Notes under the pieces: model-generated
What the model was told of the DNA's origin: nothing
Seen by the model: the letters and a program-made list of their open reading frames with translations, nothing else
The model's database searches: none
Program-made: the position numbers and the translations under genes
Assembly: GCF_900626135.1 (NCBI RefSeq)
Contig: NZ_LR130785.1
Location: forward strand, 218,079 to 282,078
Reading direction: 5' to 3'
Length of the DNA stretch: 64,000 bases
Source of the DNA: Senegalia massiliensis
GTDB taxonomy: Bacteria; Bacillota; Clostridia; Tissierellales; SIT17
Part shown: positions 18,144-27,420 of the stretch, one piece after another
How positions within the stretch are numbered: the stretch's first letter is position 1
How the letters are laid out: each line of letters opens with the position of its first letter

Positions 18144-18953
18144 ATGGATAAGTATACTCTTTCTAAAAAAGAAGGAATTTTTATTATATTTGATACTGAA
18201 GGTAGATTACAATATCCTACTATAGATGATAAAAATCTTCAATACATTGAAAGAAACAGAGAACAGATAAAAAAAGAATTAGTTGATAATAATGTAGTCA
18301 TAATTAAAGATTATATTGTAAAAATTGAATCTTTAGATTTAGACTTCAGAAAGTATTTTTTTGCTAATTTTTATAGTATAAAATCATCAAATTCAAATGA
18401 ACTTATTTCTATGGCTTATACAGATAAAGTAACAGGATTATACAACAAAAACCTTTGGAATAAAATAAAGCAAAATATAATGTCTCCTATAAAAACTGAT
18501 ATATATTCTATGATGACAATTTCTATTAATCCAACAATAGATTTAGAAAAAAACATAAAAAATATAATTAAAGATAAATTAGCACTTGTGGATATAGCAA
18601 TTAGAAGTGGAAAAAATGAATTTATTATTATTTTACCAAGTAATGATATAGAAAAATCTAAAGATATATTACATAGTATAAAAAAAGAATTAAAAGAAAA
18701 ATTTAATATTAAAACTAAGATATCTCATACTAAAAATAAGGAAGAATTACAAGAAATTTATGAAAGAGATATTAAAAAAATTAATAATAATATAAAAAAT
18801 AATCAAATAGATGATTTTAAGCATATACAAAATAAGCTATCAAATATATCAAATATAGTAGAAAACATAGAAGATGTTAATATGAAAAATGATATAAAGA
18901 ATGAATTAATAGATATAATAGATTTAATATCTCAAAAATTATATAAAAATTAG
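18144..18953 (+). CDS. Degenerate GGDEF-domain protein
   Basis: A 269-aa soluble protein. The entry helix of a GGDEF domain is recognisable as AYTDKVTGLYNKNLW, and the active-site loop as RSGKNEF at residues 154-160, where active diguanylate cyclases have GGDEF/GGEEF. The middle Gly and the metal Asp are replaced by Lys and Asn, so cyclase activity is very unlikely. The N-terminal 90 residues may be a sensor, and the C-terminal 80 are a charged helical segment. GGAAGTG favours the ATG at 18144 over GTG at 18135. It could be a c-di-GMP or GTP binder, or a structural relic. Confidence 0.65.
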   Translation: MDKYTLSKKEGIFIIFDTEGRLQYPTIDDKNLQYIERNREQIKKELVDNNVVIIKDYIVKIESLDLDFRKYFFANFYSIKSSNSNELISMAYTDKVTGLYNKNLWNKIKQNIMSPIKTDIYSMMTISINPTIDLEKNIKNIIKDKLALVDIAIRSGKNEFIIILPSNDIEKSKDILHSIKKELKEKFNIKTKISHTKNKEELQEIYERDIKKINNNIKNNQIDDFKHIQNKLSNISNIVENIEDVNMKNDIKNELIDIIDLISQKLYKN

Positions 18954-19014
18954 TATATTTTAATTAGTATAAATAGGGTATATTATCACTATAAGGTTAT
19001 GAAAGGGTGATAAT

Positions 19015-19461
19015 TTGAGTAAAAAATACAATAAACCTACAGATAAAGAACTAAGAGAAAAACTAACTGAAGAACAATATAGAGTGACTCAAGAAAATGC
19101 AACAGAAAGACCCTTTACTAGTGAATATAATAATAATGAAGGAGAAGGAATATATGTAGATATAGTTACAGGTGAACCATTATTTTCTTCAAAAGATAAA
19201 TATGATGCAGGTTGTGGCTGGCCGAGCTTTACAAAGCCTATAGAAGAAAATATAAAAGAAAAAAGTGATTTAAGTCATGGTATGAGAAGAACTGAAGTTA
19301 GAAGTAAAACAGGTGATTCTCATTTAGGTCATGTATTTACAGATGGCCCAAAAGATAAAGGCGGTCTTAGATATTGTATAAATGGTGCATCATTAAAATT
19401 TATTCCAAAAGAAGACTTAGAAAAAGAAGGTTATAGTGAATATAAAAAGATATTTGAATAA
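19015..19461 (+). CDS. msrB: Peptide-methionine (R)-S-oxide reductase MsrB
   Basis: A 148-aa MsrB that repairs the R-sulfoxide of methionine. The motifs [28 protein letters not shown] and [11 protein letters not shown] are present, with catalytic Cys121. The CxxC zinc pairs found in some MsrBs are absent. The usual Ser of RYCINSASL is Gly here. The start is TTG after AAAGGGTGA. The gene is alone and convergent with recQ across a shared terminator. Confidence 0.94.
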   Translation: MSKKYNKPTDKELREKLTEEQYRVTQENATERPFTSEYNNNEGEGIYVDIVTGEPLFSSKDKYDAGCGWPSFTKPIEENIKEKSDLSHGMRRTEVRSKTGDSHLGHVFTDGPKDKGGLRYCINGASLKFIPKEDLEKEGYSEYKKIFE

Positions 19462-19493
19462 AAAAGTCCTGCAGTTTAAGCAGGGCTTTTTTT
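19461..19493. terminator. Terminator between msrB and recQ
   Basis: aaaaagtcctgc pairs with gcagggcttttt with one wobble, flanked by A and T tracts. It overlaps the last codons of recQ and serves both directions. Confidence 0.85.
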
Positions 19494-21614
19494 ATAGTTT
19501 TCTCTATAAATTATAGTTTTTATATCAAAATAGCTAATATTATCTGATACAGCTTGCTTTATAGGTTTTAGATATTTTTTACCTACAGTATCAATAGCAT
19601 TTAAAATTTCTTTTTCCTTTTGTGTGTCTACAAAATCATTCCAATTAATTTCTTTACCTTCTTCTTGACACTTTACAAAATGGTTTAATAGAGTATCCTT
19701 TGTAAGGTCTCTAATTTCAGATATTTCATCTATTGTTTTTCCTTCTCTATATAAATTATATGTTTCAATATGAGTTTTAATTTTAGGTTCAATAGGATCA
19801 GTATACTTTATCTGTTTTGGTGAGGATTTAACATTATTTTTCTCTTTAAAACCTTTTATTTTTTCTATAAACATATCACCATAAGATTCATACTTTTTAT
19901 CTCCAACTCCCTTTATATTTAAAAATGAATCTTTTTCTATAGGAAGATAAGTTGCCATTTCTTTAATTGTAGTATCTGAAAATATAATATAAGGTGGTAT
20001 ATTTTTTTCTAATGCTAGTTTTTTTCTTAAATCCTTTAACTCCACAAATAACTCTAAATAATAATCAGGAGTAATTTCCTTTTTATCTTTAAACATATCT
20101 ATAGCCATATATACTTTTTCTTTTCCTTTTAATACTTTTCTAGAAAGGGATGTAAGTTTTACTATAGGATATTTACTTTCTGTAAGAGATAAATAACCTT
20201 GAGATATTAGCATTGCTATTATATTTTTAATTCCTTTTTCAGTATAATCTTTCATTATTCCATATGTTGATATTTTATCTAAATTAAAACTTAATATTTT
20301 TTTATTTTTTGAACCACTTAAAACTTGGGCTACAACTGTGGTACCAAACTTTTCATTTAATCTATATACACATGAAAGTATCTTTTGAGCCTCAATAGTT
20401 ACATCTTTAAACTCATGTTCAATACTACAGTTACTACAGTTATTACAATTAGATTTGACGTCTATCTCTCCAAAATATTCAAGTATCTTACCTCGTAGAC
20501 AGTCATGACTATATGCATAATCAACTAAATATTGAAGGTTTTTATAGCTAACAGAAGCTCTTTCAGGGTCTTTATGACTTTCACTAATCAAGAATTTTTG
20601 TTTAGCTACATCTTGAGGTGAGAAAAGCAATATACATTCACTATCTTCTCCATCACGACCAGCTCTACCAGCTTCTTGATAATAGTTTTCCATACTTTGA
20701 GGAATATTATAGTGAATAACATATCTAACATTTGATTTATCTATTCCCATACCAAAAGCATTTGTAGCTATCATTATAGGTGTTTTATCATATATGAAAT
20801 CTTGTTGAGAAATTTCTCTGTCTGCATTATTCATTCCACCATGATATAAGCTTACTTTATGTCCTTTAGAATTTAAAAACTCATATAATGATTCTACTTC
20901 TTTTCTTGTAGAACAATATATTATACCAGAGTCATCTTTTTTATCATTTAAATAATTTAATATAAATGATCTTTTATCAATATTATTTTCAACTTTAAAA
21001 TATAGATTTTTTCTATCAAAACCTGTAACAATCTCTTCAGGCTTATTTAAATTTAAAAGTATTTTTATATCTTCTATTATTTCCTCAGTAGCAGTAGCAG
21101 TATAAGCTCCTATTATTGGACGCTTATCTAAACTATTTATAAATCGTGGTATTTCTTTATAACTAGGTCTAAAATCATGACCCCATTTACTTATACAATG
21201 TGATTCATCTATTGCTAAGAAAGGAATATCTATGTTTTTTATTATATTTCTAAAACCTATATTATTTAATCTTTCTGGAGCTATATAAATCAGATTATAT
21301 TCTCCATTTTGTATATTTTTAAACCTATTTTCTAATTCATAGTTAGTAAGTGTACTGTTTATAAATGTAGCTGATACTCCTATTTCATTTAGAGCATCTA
21401 CCTGATCTTTCATAAGTGAAATAAGAGGAGAAACCACTAATGTACTACCCTTTAATATCAAAGAGGGTATTTGATAACATATGGATTTACCTCCACTAGT
21501 AGGCATTATACCAAGTACGTCCTTTTTGTTTAATACTGATTGTATTAGTTCTTCTTGTCCATGTCTAAAATCATCATATCCGAAATATTCTTTTAATATA
21601 TTTTTTATATGCAT
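19476..21614 (-). CDS. recQ: ATP-dependent DNA helicase RecQ
   Basis: A 712-aa 3'-5' helicase. The superfamily 2 motifs include GIMPTSGGKSICYQ (Walker A), DESHCISKWGHDF (DEAH-type box and aromatic loop) and QEAGRAGRDG (motif VI). A zinc-binding cysteine cluster (CLRGKILEYFGE and CNNCSNC) and winged helix follow, then an HRDC-type domain and a C-terminal HTH segment. A reading from 21665 would add 17 residues, but AAAAGGAGA fits the ATG at 21614, giving MHIKNILKEYFGY. Expected to act in recombination and fork repair. Confidence 0.95.
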   Translation of the reverse strand: MHIKNILKEYFGYDDFRHGQEELIQSVLNKKDVLGIMPTSGGKSICYQIPSLILKGSTLVVSPLISLMKDQVDALNEIGVSATFINSTLTNYELENRFKNIQNGEYNLIYIAPERLNNIGFRNIIKNIDIPFLAIDESHCISKWGHDFRPSYKEIPRFINSLDKRPIIGAYTATATEEIIEDIKILLNLNKPEEIVTGFDRKNLYFKVENNIDKRSFILNYLNDKKDDSGIIYCSTRKEVESLYEFLNSKGHKVSLYHGGMNNADREISQQDFIYDKTPIMIATNAFGMGIDKSNVRYVIHYNIPQSMENYYQEAGRAGRDGEDSECILLFSPQDVAKQKFLISESHKDPERASVSYKNLQYLVDYAYSHDCLRGKILEYFGEIDVKSNCNNCSNCSIEHEFKDVTIEAQKILSCVYRLNEKFGTTVVAQVLSGSKNKKILSFNLDKISTYGIMKDYTEKGIKNIIAMLISQGYLSLTESKYPIVKLTSLSRKVLKGKEKVYMAIDMFKDKKEITPDYYLELFVELKDLRKKLALEKNIPPYIIFSDTTIKEMATYLPIEKDSFLNIKGVGDKKYESYGDMFIEKIKGFKEKNNVKSSPKQIKYTDPIEPKIKTHIETYNLYREGKTIDEISEIRDLTKDTLLNHFVKCQEEGKEINWNDFVDTQKEKEILNAIDTVGKKYLKPIKQAVSDNISYFDIKTIIYRENYKKSPA

Positions 21615-21740
21615 ATTACAGTCTCCTTTTAAAATTATTGTATATTTTATCTTCCCAAAATTCAATGGTAGTTTAAAATAAAGGATATTAGGCTACATTT
21701 ATAGAATATATAGAATAAATAAAAGTAAAGGATTGATTTT

Positions 21741-22331
21741 ATGGATAGATTAAGAATTAATTATAATGCACCAGTTACATTAACATTTACTTTTACTGCA
21801 TTAGGTGTATTGTTATTAAAAGAGATATATGGAATAGAGTTTATGACATATATTTTTACTAACTATAGAACATCTGTAGATGACCCTATGCAATATATTA
21901 GGCTTTTTAGTTATGTATTAGGACATAGTTCATGGCAACATTTCACAAGTAATTTTCTAATAATATTATTGTTAGGTCCTATATTAGAAGAAAAATATGG
22001 TTCTAAACCATTAATAAAAATGATATTAATAACTACATTTGTAACAGGATTTTTAAATGTAATCTTATTTAGAACAGGGCTTATTGGAGCAAGTGGAATA
22101 GTATTTATGATGATAATACTTAGTTCGTTTGCCAATACAAGATCAGGTTATATTCCACTTACACTTATAATAGTGGGAGTAATATTTATAGGTAGAGAAT
22201 TAGTTGATGCAATAACATTAAAAGATAATATATCACAAATGGCACATATAGTTGGAGGAATTTCAGGAGCAGGACTTGGAGGTATTCAGTTAACTAATAA
22301 AAAAAGTTATAAAAAGAAATACAGAGCTTAA
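21741..22331 (+). CDS. Rhomboid family intramembrane serine protease
   Basis: A 196-aa membrane protein with about six hydrophobic segments. Rhomboid hallmarks are present: HSSWQHFTSN in the second core helix, the nucleophile Ser118 in GASG, and His169 in QMAHIVGG. The protein is short and lacks extra soluble domains. Rhomboids cleave membrane-spanning substrates; the target is unknown. AAAGGA precedes the ATG. A lipid kinase gene follows 40 bases later and may be co-transcribed. Confidence 0.9.
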   Translation: MDRLRINYNAPVTLTFTFTALGVLLLKEIYGIEFMTYIFTNYRTSVDDPMQYIRLFSYVLGHSSWQHFTSNFLIILLLGPILEEKYGSKPLIKMILITTFVTGFLNVILFRTGLIGASGIVFMMIILSSFANTRSGYIPLTLIIVGVIFIGRELVDAITLKDNISQMAHIVGGISGAGLGGIQLTNKKSYKKKYRA

Positions 22332-22371
22332 AATAGGGTATATTTTAAATAAATAAATTTTAGGAGTTGAA

Positions 22372-23259
22372 ATGATGTATAAAAATGCCCTTCTTATATA
22401 TAATGGAAATGCAGGTCAAAAAAAGAAAAATAAATTACTTGGAGAAATTATTCCTATTTTAAGTAATGAAATAGATAATTTAACTATAGCTAAAACTAAA
22501 AAAGTAAATCATGCCGAAGAAATAGCATATGAAAAAGGAAAAGAATATGATGTTGTAATATCCCTTGGTGGAGATGGTACATTACATGAAGTAATAAATG
22601 GTATAGCAAGGTTAAAAAACCCACCAATAGTTGCTATACTTCCTAGTGGTACATGTAATGATTTTGCTAGAAGCTTAAATATACCTTTAAATTTAAAGGA
22701 TGCTTCTAATACTATATTAAAAGGCAATGTGTCAGAAATTGATATTGGAAAAGTTAATAATAGGTATTTTACAAATTTTGTAGGCACAGGACTTATTACT
22801 GATATATCTGAAAATGTAAATTCTAACACTAAAAATATTATGGGTAGAATAAGTTATTATACCAGTACTATAAAGAGTATGAGTGAAAAAGATGATTTTG
22901 AATTTATTTTACACACAGAAAATAACAAACTAAAAGATAAAGCAGGAATGGTAGTAATATTAAATGGGAATCATGTAGGTTCTACATTAGTACCAGTAAA
23001 AAATATATCTATGACAGATGGTATGTTTGATATATTTATAGTTTATAATGCTGGATTTTCACTTTTAATTAAATACTTGACTCAAAAAGAAAACTTTGAA
23101 GAAAATATAACGGAAAATGAAATAAAACATATAAAAGCAAATGAAATAAAATTAGAAACAAAAAATGAAATGATGATTGATACAGATGGGGAAGTATATT
23201 TAAATACACCTGTAAATGTAGATGTAGAAAATAAAAAAATAAAATTTATAACAGGTTAA
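22372..23259 (+). CDS. YegS/BmrU-type diacylglycerol or lipid kinase
   Basis: A 295-aa lipid kinase of the DagK/YegS family. The nucleotide-binding motif SLGGDGTLHEVINGI and the PSGTCNDFARSL segment are clear, as is the C-terminal beta-sandwich with DTDGE. The protein phosphorylates a membrane lipid such as diacylglycerol, feeding phospholipid recycling. Two adjacent ATG codons (22372 and 22375) both fit the AGGAG site; spacing slightly favours the second. It does not overlap its neighbours. Confidence 0.9.
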   Translation: MMYKNALLIYNGNAGQKKKNKLLGEIIPILSNEIDNLTIAKTKKVNHAEEIAYEKGKEYDVVISLGGDGTLHEVINGIARLKNPPIVAILPSGTCNDFARSLNIPLNLKDASNTILKGNVSEIDIGKVNNRYFTNFVGTGLITDISENVNSNTKNIMGRISYYTSTIKSMSEKDDFEFILHTENNKLKDKAGMVVILNGNHVGSTLVPVKNISMTDGMFDIFIVYNAGFSLLIKYLTQKENFEENITENEIKHIKANEIKLETKNEMMIDTDGEVYLNTPVNVDVENKKIKFITG

Positions 23260-23328
23260 TCTTTTGTTGTTATCATCTTTCTAGAAGTATATAATGTATA
23301 TATGAGTAATTTAGAAAGAGAGGGTAAT

Positions 23329-24495
23329 ATGGCAGAAGAAAACATTACAAGGTTAGATATAAATGATAAAGAAATAATACTTATAGGTACAGCGCATGTA
23401 TCCAAAAAAAGTGCTGAACAAGTAAAAGAGATGATAGATAATGAAAAACCTGATACAGTATGCATAGAGCTTGATAAAGGAAGATATAAATCAATAACTG
23501 AAGGCAAAAAATGGAGCGATACTGATATAGTATCTGTAATAAAACAAAAAAAGGCTACACTATTACTTGTAAATTTAATGATGAGTTCATTTCAAAAGAG
23601 AATGGCAAATCAATTTGGAATAAACCCAGGAGAAGAAATGATAACAGCTATAAATTCTGCAAAAGAAAATGATGCAAAAATAGTTTTAGCTGATAGAGAT
23701 ATCCAAATAACATTTCAACGTATTTGGAGAGGAATAGGATTTATGGGTAAAATGAAATTACTTACAGGACTAGTTTATAGTATGTTTAGTGATGAGGAAG
23801 TAAGTGAAGAAGAATTAGAGCGTTTAAAAACAGAAGATATACTAACTTCAATGTTAGATGAATTAAAAGATTCGTTTCCAAAGCTTAAAACTACGTTAAT
23901 AGATGAAAGGGATAAATATCTTGCTCAGAAAATAAAAGATGCCCCAGGAAATAAAATAATTGCAGTACTTGGTGCAGGACATATACCAGGTATAAAAGAA
24001 GAAATTCATAAAGAAAATAATTTAAATAAGCTTAAAAGTTTACCACCAAAATCAAATACTTCAAAATATATAAAGTGGACTATACCTATTGTAATTCTAG
24101 CTATAATACTTTTTACACTTATTAATAGTCGTGAAATGGCACTAGATCAAACTATAGGTTGGGTTTTATGGAATGGTTCACTTTCAGCAATAGGAGCTCT
24201 TATTGCATTAGCACATCCATTATCTATTCTTACAGCTTTTGTAGTAGCACCTATAAGTTCACTTAATCCTCTACTTGCAGCAGGTTGGTTTGTAGGACTT
24301 GCAGAAGCATTTATTAGAAAACCAAAAGTAAGAGATTTTGAAAATTTATCAGACGATATTACAACAGTAAAAGGATTTTGGAAAAACAAAGTAACTCATA
24401 TATTACTTGTAGTAGTTCTTGCAAATCTAGGTAGTGTATTTGGAACTATGATAGGTGGAGCAGAGGTAATTAGAATATTTTTAGATTTATTTTAA
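23329..24495 (+). CDS. TraB/GumN-family membrane protein
   Basis: A 388-aa protein. The TraB domain shows the GTAHVS motif near the start and ADRDIQITFQRIWRG further on, with conserved VLGAGHIPGI. The last 150 residues hold about four membrane segments. TraB and Tiki relatives may be metal-dependent peptidases, but the bacterial role is not established. GAGAGGG stands before the ATG at 23329; the ATG at 23302 has no ribosome site. The gene ends in a bidirectional terminator facing the peptidase gene. Confidence 0.85.
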   Translation: MAEENITRLDINDKEIILIGTAHVSKKSAEQVKEMIDNEKPDTVCIELDKGRYKSITEGKKWSDTDIVSVIKQKKATLLLVNLMMSSFQKRMANQFGINPGEEMITAINSAKENDAKIVLADRDIQITFQRIWRGIGFMGKMKLLTGLVYSMFSDEEVSEEELERLKTEDILTSMLDELKDSFPKLKTTLIDERDKYLAQKIKDAPGNKIIAVLGAGHIPGIKEEIHKENNLNKLKSLPPKSNTSKYIKWTIPIVILAIILFTLINSREMALDQTIGWVLWNGSLSAIGALIALAHPLSILTAFVVAPISSLNPLLAAGWFVGLAEAFIRKPKVRDFENLSDDITTVKGFWKNKVTHILLVVVLANLGSVFGTMIGGAEVIRIFLDLF

Positions 24496-24534
24496 AAAAG
24501 AACCTTTGGTTTAATTAAACCAAAGGTTCTTTTT
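24495..24534. terminator. Bidirectional terminator, TraB gene / M20 peptidase gene
   Basis: A perfect 40-bp palindrome (aaaaagaacctttggtttaa and its complement) between convergent genes, T-rich on both strands. Confidence 0.9.
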
Positions 24535-24537
24535 AAT

Positions 24538-25653
24538 TTAAATAGATGATAATTTAATTATTTCTAAAACTAAATTTGCGGAACTAACAAGATCCTTAAT
24601 ATGCATATGTTCTTCTAATGTATGTGGCTTTCTTTCTCCAATACCTAAGTTTATTGCTTTTATTCCATTAGCATTTAATATATTAGTATCACTTCCACCG
24701 CCAGTTGCATCTAGGAAAGGCTTTATATTAGAATTTTCACATGCTTTTTTAACCATGTTTACAATTTCATCATTTTCATCTATGATAAAAGAACTGTACA
24801 TTCTTTCAACATTTATTTCAGCTTTTGCTCCAAATTCTTTTGCAGTATCATTAAATGTTTCTACCATATGTGATGTTTGTTTGTCTAATTTTTCATCACT
24901 AAGACTTCTTGATTCTGCTTTTATAGTTACTTCAGGAGTTACTATATTAGTAGCACTACCACCTTCTATTTTTCCTATATTTGCAGTAGTATCTTTATCT
25001 ATTCTTAATAAGTTCATTTTACTTATAGCATGAGCTGCTACATTTATTGCACTTATACCTTCTTCTGGAGCTACACCAGCATGTGCAGGCTTTCCTATAA
25101 CTTTAATGTCTATTTTGTCTTGTGCAGGGCCTTGTATTATGATTTGTCCAGGATCTCCACCACTATCTAATACAAAAGCTCTTTTAGAATTTATCTTATC
25201 ATATTCTAAATTTTTAGCTCCATTTAATCCACCTTCTTCATAGACACTAAACACTACTTCAATAGGACCATGGTTTATATTATTTTCTTTTATAACTTTT
25301 AAAGCTTCTATAACTGCTGCAATTCCTGCTTTGTCATCTCCACCTAATATTGTTGTACCATCAGAGTATATAACACCATCTTTGATTATTGGTTTAATTC
25401 CTATACTTGGAGACACTGTATCCATATGACAACTAAATAATATAGGTTCAACATCTATTGTACCTTCAAGTTTAGCTATTATATTACCTGTATTACTACC
25501 AACTTTATCTCCAGCACTATCTATATATACATCAAATCCCAATTCTTTTAATTCTTTAGTTAAAAATTCTGCGAATTCTTTTTCATTTTTAGTAGGACTG
25601 TCTATTTGTACATATTTCATAAACTCTTCAACAATTCTATCTTTATTTATCAT
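24538..25653 (-). CDS. M20-family metallopeptidase (peptidase T-like)
   Basis: A 371-aa zinc peptidase. The M20 metal-site motifs are visible: SCHMDTV, GGDDKAG, YEEGGLNG and the HTLEEH segment near the end. A dimerisation lid lies between about 180 and 290. The sequence resembles PepT-like aminopeptidases and the AbgA/B-type amidases. It lies directly downstream of an AbgT-family transporter gene, which suggests hydrolysis of an imported peptide or aminobenzoyl-glutamate-like compound. AAGGAG precedes the ATG. Substrate assignment is inference. Confidence 0.88.
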   Translation of the reverse strand: MINKDRIVEEFMKYVQIDSPTKNEKEFAEFLTKELKELGFDVYIDSAGDKVGSNTGNIIAKLEGTIDVEPILFSCHMDTVSPSIGIKPIIKDGVIYSDGTTILGGDDKAGIAAVIEALKVIKENNINHGPIEVVFSVYEEGGLNGAKNLEYDKINSKRAFVLDSGGDPGQIIIQGPAQDKIDIKVIGKPAHAGVAPEEGISAINVAAHAISKMNLLRIDKDTTANIGKIEGGSATNIVTPEVTIKAESRSLSDEKLDKQTSHMVETFNDTAKEFGAKAEINVERMYSSFIIDENDEIVNMVKKACENSNIKPFLDATGGGSDTNILNANGIKAINLGIGERKPHTLEEHMHIKDLVSSANLVLEIIKLSSI

Positions 25654-25689
25654 TTAATCATCTCCTTAATTTTATTGTATACTATTATA

Positions 25690-25722
25690 AAACAAAAATC
25701 ACCCAATTGGGTGACTTTTGTT
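25690..25722 (-). terminator. Hairpin between the AbgT gene and the peptidase gene
   Basis: tcaccc/gggtga with an AATT loop and a T-rich tail on the minus strand. It would end or weaken transcription from abgT into the peptidase gene. A TATAAT on the minus strand then gives the peptidase gene its own possible promoter. Confidence 0.7.
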
Positions 25723-27257
25723 TAATTTACTCTTATGAAAGCTTCTGGTCCAATAGGAATTCCTAACATATACCAAACTGCAAGAAGAACTGTCCAGCCA
25801 AGTAGGAATACTATTGAGTATGGTACCATAGTTGAAATTAAAGTACCTATACCTGTATCCTCATCATATTTTTGAGCAAATACAACTATTACTGCAAAAT
25901 AAGTCATAAGTGGAGATATTATATTAGTTGTAGAATCTCCTATACGATAAGCAAGTTGTGTAAACTCAGGTGAGAAATTTAATCTATATAACATTGGAAC
26001 AAAAACAGGTGCCATAATACCCCATTTAGCTGAAGCTGATCCTATAAATAGATTTATAAATCCTGCTACTACTATAAATGCTATGATTAATGGGAATCCT
26101 ACAAATCCTATAGCTTCAAGGAAATTAGCACCACTTACTGCAAGTATTGTACCTAAGTTAGTATAAGCAAAGTATTGTATAAATTGTGCAGCAAAGAAAG
26201 CTAGTACTAGATATCCACCCATTGAAGCCATTGACTTAGACATGAATTTAACCACATCTTTATCATTTTTAACACTGCCTGAAACCATTCCAAAAGTTAA
26301 ACCTGGAATTAAGAAGAATAACATTATTGCTGGAACTAAACCATCATGAGTAAATGCATCTAAAGATCCATCAACTCTTAACATACCGTTTGCTGGGACT
26401 GTTAAATATAACATTATTGCACCAAATACTACTATAGATAGACCTGCTGCAATTAAACCTTTTTTCTCTGACTTTGTAACTTCCATTGATTCATTAGTAT
26501 CTATTCCTTTATACTCCCCAAGTCTTGGTTCAACTATTTTTTCAGTTACCCAAGTACCTAGTATTGTAATAAGGAATGTTGATACAACCATGAAATAATA
26601 GTTAGAAGTTGGTAAAATAGATAGATCCATTCCACTAGCAGTTAATGCTTCATTTGTGATTCCAGCTAATAGTGGATCTAATGTACCTAATAATAAATTT
26701 GCTGAGAATCCTCCAGAAACCCCTGCAAAAGCAGCAGCAAGTCCTGCTAAAGGATGACGTTTAAAGCTTAAGAATACCATTGCACCTAGTGGTACTAAAA
26801 CTACATACCCTGCATCTGATGCAATATTTGACATAACACCTGCAAAAACAACAACTGCAGTTATTAGTCTTTTAGGTGTACTTAATACTAATTTTTTAAG
26901 AGCGGCATTTATAAGTCCTGTTCCTTCTGCAACTCCAACTCCAAGCATTGCCACTAGAACTGTTCCAAGAGGAGCAAAACTTGTAAAGTTTACTGTTGCT
27001 GAATTAATCATAAACCTTAATCCATCAGCACTAAGAAGTGAAACAGCTGCTACTGTTTGATCTGCTCCTGCTTTTGCATCATAAAAATCTACAGATAATC
27101 CTGCTCTGAAAGCGATTTCAGATATTATGATGACAGCAAGAGCAAATAGTATGAATATTGTTACTGGATGTGGAAGTTTATTACCCACATTTTCAATGAC
27201 ATTTAGAAATTTATTAAATAACTTAAATTTCTGTTTTGTCTGAATATTATTACTCAT
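25722..27257 (-). CDS. AbgT-family transporter
   Basis: A 511-aa membrane protein of the AbgT family, with about a dozen hydrophobic segments. Conserved stretches include NKLPHPVTIFILFA at the N-terminus, GGFSANLLLGTLDPLLAGIT and the IGDSTTNIISPLMTYF hairpin region near the C-terminus. Family members move p-aminobenzoyl-glutamate inward, or act as proton-driven exporters of sulfonamides. AGGAGG precedes the ATG. Pairing with an M20 peptidase supports the import-and-hydrolysis idea. Confidence 0.93.
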   Translation of the reverse strand: MSNNIQTKQKFKLFNKFLNVIENVGNKLPHPVTIFILFALAVIIISEIAFRAGLSVDFYDAKAGADQTVAAVSLLSADGLRFMINSATVNFTSFAPLGTVLVAMLGVGVAEGTGLINAALKKLVLSTPKRLITAVVVFAGVMSNIASDAGYVVLVPLGAMVFLSFKRHPLAGLAAAFAGVSGGFSANLLLGTLDPLLAGITNEALTASGMDLSILPTSNYYFMVVSTFLITILGTWVTEKIVEPRLGEYKGIDTNESMEVTKSEKKGLIAAGLSIVVFGAIMLYLTVPANGMLRVDGSLDAFTHDGLVPAIMLFFLIPGLTFGMVSGSVKNDKDVVKFMSKSMASMGGYLVLAFFAAQFIQYFAYTNLGTILAVSGANFLEAIGFVGFPLIIAFIVVAGFINLFIGSASAKWGIMAPVFVPMLYRLNFSPEFTQLAYRIGDSTTNIISPLMTYFAVIVVFAQKYDEDTGIGTLISTMVPYSIVFLLGWTVLLAVWYMLGIPIGPEAFIRVN

Positions 27258-27383
27258 AATAATTCCTCCTATATAAATATTTTAAGTTACTTAAACATTT
27301 TATCAACTTTTTGACCTAATGTGTTTTACAATTTGTTAATAAAATTTAATACTATGAAAACTTTTTATATTGCTAATATTCCA

Positions 27384-27420
27384 AACAAACACTTTGGCAA
27401 ATAGTGCCAAAGTGTTTGTT
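27384..27420 (-). terminator. Terminator of the metal ATPase operon
   Basis: A 16-bp perfect stem (aacaaacactttggca and complement) with a five-base loop, at the 3' end of the P-type ATPase gene. Confidence 0.85.
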
